Source: Bacillota bacterium (GTDB lineage: Bacteria; Bacillota; Bacilli; Alicyclobacillales; SLC66). Taken from it: DNA of 7,546 bases. This document shows, in pieces, positions 5,916 through 7,546 of this stretch (positions are counted from its first letter, which is position 1; each line of letters begins with the position of its first letter). Under the pieces are notes generated by a model that saw only the letters and a program-made list of their open reading frames with translations, did not search any database and was not told the origin of the DNA. The stretch covers positions 1 through 7,546 of the forward strand of contig JAKACU010000087.1 of assembly GCA_021821185.1 (NCBI GenBank), written 5' to 3'. Both the position numbers and the translations under genes were made by a program.

Positions 5916-7052
5916 TGGTACAAAGAAGTGCCATATGGTTCCTTGGCCTTTCTCGGTAAGGACAGTAGCCTTTCCTCCAAGCAGATTGCATCGTTCCATA
6001 ATCGACCGAAATCCAAAGTGCTCAGTCTTTGATTTGTCGCTGACAGCAAAACCGCATCCATCATCTTGAATTGTTACTTCCATTGCTTTCTCATTTCGTT
6101 CAATCGTGATGATCACATTTTTTGCTTTAGCATGCTTGTGGATATTGGTAAATACCTCCTTTACAATACGTGCCAACTGTTCTTCAATCTTATCTGGCCA
6201 GGAACCGCACGTGTCTTGAACGTGAACTGAAGTTGAGATCCCTAAGCGCTCTTCAAGGCGAACGGCATTATCTCTAACGAATTGAATGAAATCAGTCTCA
6301 AGAACAAAATTTAAGTCATAAAGGGAACTACGAAGTTCATCGATGCTATGGTCAATGGACTCACTGATTAGCTTTAAGGAGTCAGCTATCTTCAAACAAT
6401 CCGCCAATTTTAAAGAATCTGCAGTGCTTTCTAGGGTTGAAGTGGAATTTATAACCTCTTTTCGCATTCGCTTGATCTGCAAACTGGAGTAGGCCATATC
6501 TTGCGCAACGGTGTCATGCAAATCACGCGCAATACGTTCTCTTTCTTCGATCGTAAGTCGCAAGGCTTCATTCATCATGCGCTCCTGTTCGAATTTCTTT
6601 TGCGCAGATATGTCGCGTATCGCCATTAATAAATAACGACCATGTTCATATGGAATGTAGCTATAGCTCACACTGGCAGCAATCTGTTTTCCGTTTTGCT
6701 GCGTAATGGTCATCTGTTCTTCTGCGAGTGAGGTGTGATGACTTAAGGCAAAACACCCGAAGCAGTGGTTGTTTTGTAAACTATTTCCCTGTTCCGTTTT
6801 GCAATGCACGAGCTCACCACAAGTCACATGCCCAAGTTGCGAGCCACCAAACCATGTTATCGCTGTTTGGTTCATATACTGAACGCATAAGGATTCATCC
6901 ATGACCACGTATCCGTCACTTGCACGTTCAAAAATAGCTTCGAATAAGGTCCGGTTAAGTTCACCTTGCTCCGTACACACTGTTGATGAAGGAATACTCA
7001 TCGACTTCGTTCCAATCTCTACTTTAGAATCAAGTTCGGCATAGCCACTCAT
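5892..7052 (-). CDS. NarX/NreB-type sensor histidine kinase with cysteine-rich PAS domain
   Basis: A 386-residue soluble kinase. ATG at 7052 (minus strand) is chosen because AAGGAGG (7060-7066) lies seven bases upstream; a TTG at 7094 would be longer but has no such site. The PAS domain (about 34-152) contains C78, C84, C97 and C100 in a C-X5-C-X12-C-X2-C arrangement. Known oxygen sensors such as NreB use four PAS cysteines (C-X2-C and C-X2-C pairs) to hold an iron-sulfur cluster; here the first spacing differs. The HisKA_3 domain has phosphoacceptor H179 in R-D-L-H-D-T-V-A-Q, and the HATPase domain has E299/N303 and D-D-G-C-G-F (330-335), with H-F-G-F in place of the usual H-x-G-L. An internal six-residue repeat lengthens the dimerization helix (about 211-228). 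No membrane helix is predicted. It converges on the response regulator and is its probable partner. The signal is inferred to be redox, oxygen or a metal. Confidence 0.93.
   Translation of the reverse strand: MSGYAELDSKVEIGTKSMSIPSSTVCTEQGELNRTLFEAIFERASDGYVVMDESLCVQYMNQTAITWFGGSQLGHVTCGELVHCKTEQGNSLQNNHCFGCFALSHHTSLAEEQMTITQQNGKQIAASVSYSYIPYEHGRYLLMAIRDISAQKKFEQERMMNEALRLTIEERERIARDLHDTVAQDMAYSSLQIKRMRKEVINSTSTLESTADSLKLADCLKIADSLKLISESIDHSIDELRSSLYDLNFVLETDFIQFVRDNAVRLEERLGISTSVHVQDTCGSWPDKIEEQLARIVKEVFTNIHKHAKAKNVIITIERNEKAMEVTIQDDGCGFAVSDKSKTEHFGFRSIMERCNLLGGKATVLTEKGQGTIWHFFVPEKSEMVS
6369..6422 (-). repeat. Three in-frame 18-base repeats in the kinase dimerization helix
   Basis: On the minus strand three adjacent 18-base units encode ADSLKL, ADCLKI and ADSLKL. 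Each pair of units is 12/18 identical, and most differences are synonymous or conservative, so the repeat is old and held at the protein level. It sits between H179 and the conserved Y-D-L-N motif of the HisKA_3 domain. Confidence 0.75.
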
Positions 7053-7059
7053 AGCGACG

Positions 7060-7066
7060 CCTCCTT
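7060..7066 (-). promoter_or_regulatory. Ribosome binding site deciding the kinase start
   Basis: AAGGAGG on the minus strand, seven bases before ATG at 7052. It sets the start there and not at the upstream in-frame TTG (7094). Confidence 0.85.
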
Positions 7067-7114
7067 GAAAAATTAATAAATAAGCACCAAACAATCACTG
7101 TAAACAGAAAAATC

Positions 7115-7163
7115 GTGCCAAAGATTGCGCCAAAGTAAGAAATACAGTCAAGTAAGAAGTACA
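7115..7163. repeat. Two sets of short direct repeats in the kinase leader
   Basis: In plus-strand notation, AAGTAAGAAATACA (7133-7146) recurs as AAGTAAGAAGTACA (7150-7163), 13/14 identical and 17 bases apart. GTGCCAAAG (7115-7123) recurs as GCGCCAAAG (7127-7135), 12 bases apart. They lie between the candidate promoter and the kinase start and may be regulator sites or simple low-complexity DNA. Confidence 0.55.
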
Positions 7164-7214
7164 ATAAAAAAAGATAAATATGATCCTTTTAGCCTATAAA
7201 ACAATTACGCAACG

Positions 7215-7224
7215 TCCATATGGA
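7215..7224. promoter_or_regulatory. Palindrome at predicted start site of the minus-strand kinase
   Basis: TCCATATGGA is a perfect ten-base palindrome located where transcription from the adjacent minus-strand -10 (7226-7231) would begin. It could be an operator, but a ten-base palindrome can also occur by chance in AT-rich DNA. Confidence 0.25.
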
Positions 7225-7225
7225 T

Positions 7226-7254
7226 AGTATATCAGAAATTTAAGCTGTTGTGAC
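7226..7254 (-). promoter_or_regulatory. Candidate promoter of the PAS kinase (minus strand)
   Basis: Minus-strand TATACT (7231-7226) is preceded by TGA, giving a TGn-extended -10. GTCACA (7254-7249) serves as a weak -35 at a 17-base spacer. The leader would be about 167 bases long and AT-rich. No better match was found closer to the gene, although TTGACT (minus strand, near 7147-7152) is a good isolated -35 without a -10. Confidence 0.4.
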
Positions 7255-7256
7255 CT

Positions 7257-7546
7257 GTGAAATTGTGTGCAATTGGCGAAATCATGAAATATATCTTGGT
7301 GGTTTGGGTGCCTGGAGTATCTTGGGAGTTGAAGATTTCGCCATTGAATATCCGGAATCTATGGTTAGATCAGCAGTCTATAGAACAAATCGTCTCCAGT
7401 TTAGCGATCTCTAGGACTATTGATCAGACTATGGGATTATGGTCGTTTTCAGTTGACTTCAGCCACAATTCGCAAGGTAGTCTGTGAGATTCTTCACAAA
7501 ACCATTATCGCTAATTTTTATCTTTGTCGCAAGACGCGGACAATAC
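7257..7546 (+). pseudogene. Possible decayed transposase fragment (IS630-like trace), otherwise unassigned DNA
   Basis: No convincing intact gene is seen from about 7255 to the window end. One 76-codon frame starts at GTG 7257 without a ribosome binding site. Its second half reads L-D-Q-Q-S-I-E-Q-I-V and later M-G-L-W-S-F (7431-7448). A second frame, shifted by one base near 7449, continues Q-L-T-S-A-T-I-R-K-V-V-C-E-I-L and stays open to the window edge. Joined across that shift, the order resembles the linker and second helix-turn-helix of IS630-family transposases (L-x-x-x-Q, about 25 residues, L-W-(S/T), then an I-R-x-x-(I/V) helix). This is pattern resemblance only, with no terminal inverted repeat or catalytic residue in view. 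The fragment would continue beyond the right edge. It may equally be plain intergenic DNA. Confidence 0.25.

Noticed and set aside
7053..7094. Longer N terminus for the minus-strand kinase from TTG 7094
   Set aside because: No ribosome binding site precedes it, and the extra codons read through the AAGGAGG that serves the ATG at 7052.
7249..7268. TGTGA motifs near 7250-7260 as a Crp/Fnr box
   Set aside because: Neither TGTGA has a TCACA partner at six bases distance.

Overview
The window looks like chromosomal DNA of a low-to-mid GC Gram-positive bacterium of the Bacillota, most likely Bacillales-like. The grounds are strong purine-rich ribosome binding sites (AGGAGG or GGGGG type), consensus sigma-A promoters, a soluble PAS-PAS kinase of the sporulation-kinase type, and intrinsic terminators with long T tracts. 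The genus cannot be fixed from this sequence alone.

Layout. Positions 1-238 hold the 3' end of a molybdopterin molybdenumtransferase gene (moeA). It is followed by a small four-helix membrane protein of GtrA-like appearance (304-714), a tRNA-Ser(UGA) (753-843) and its terminator. A consensus promoter then leads into a cytoplasmic PAS-PAS histidine kinase (991-2508). Next is a radical SAM/SPASM-type enzyme (2594-3703) that ends in a strong terminator. A near-consensus promoter at 3801-3829 drives a two-gene unit: a methyl-accepting chemotaxis-type transducer with almost no extracellular domain (best start CTG at 3900) and a NarL/LuxR-type response regulator (5181-5852). A NarX/NreB-type histidine kinase with a cysteine-rich PAS domain (5892-7052, minus strand) converges on the regulator, and the two genes share one bidirectional terminator. 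The last 490 bases contain the kinase leader with repeats and palindromes, then about 290 bases without a convincing intact gene but with a faint, frameshifted transposase-like trace.

How the genes may work together (inference). The response regulator and the convergent kinase are the obvious cognate pair. The kinase's four-cysteine PAS domain suggests sensing of redox state, oxygen or a metal centre. The regulator is co-transcribed with a receptor-like transducer, an unusual partnership. Upstream of the radical SAM gene is a near-perfect Crp/Fnr-family box (GGTGA-N6-TCACA), centred exactly 41.5 bases upstream of the start site predicted from a plausible -10 element. Together with moeA, this gives the window an oxygen/redox-control theme. 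The theme is a hypothesis, since no target genes of the regulator are visible here.
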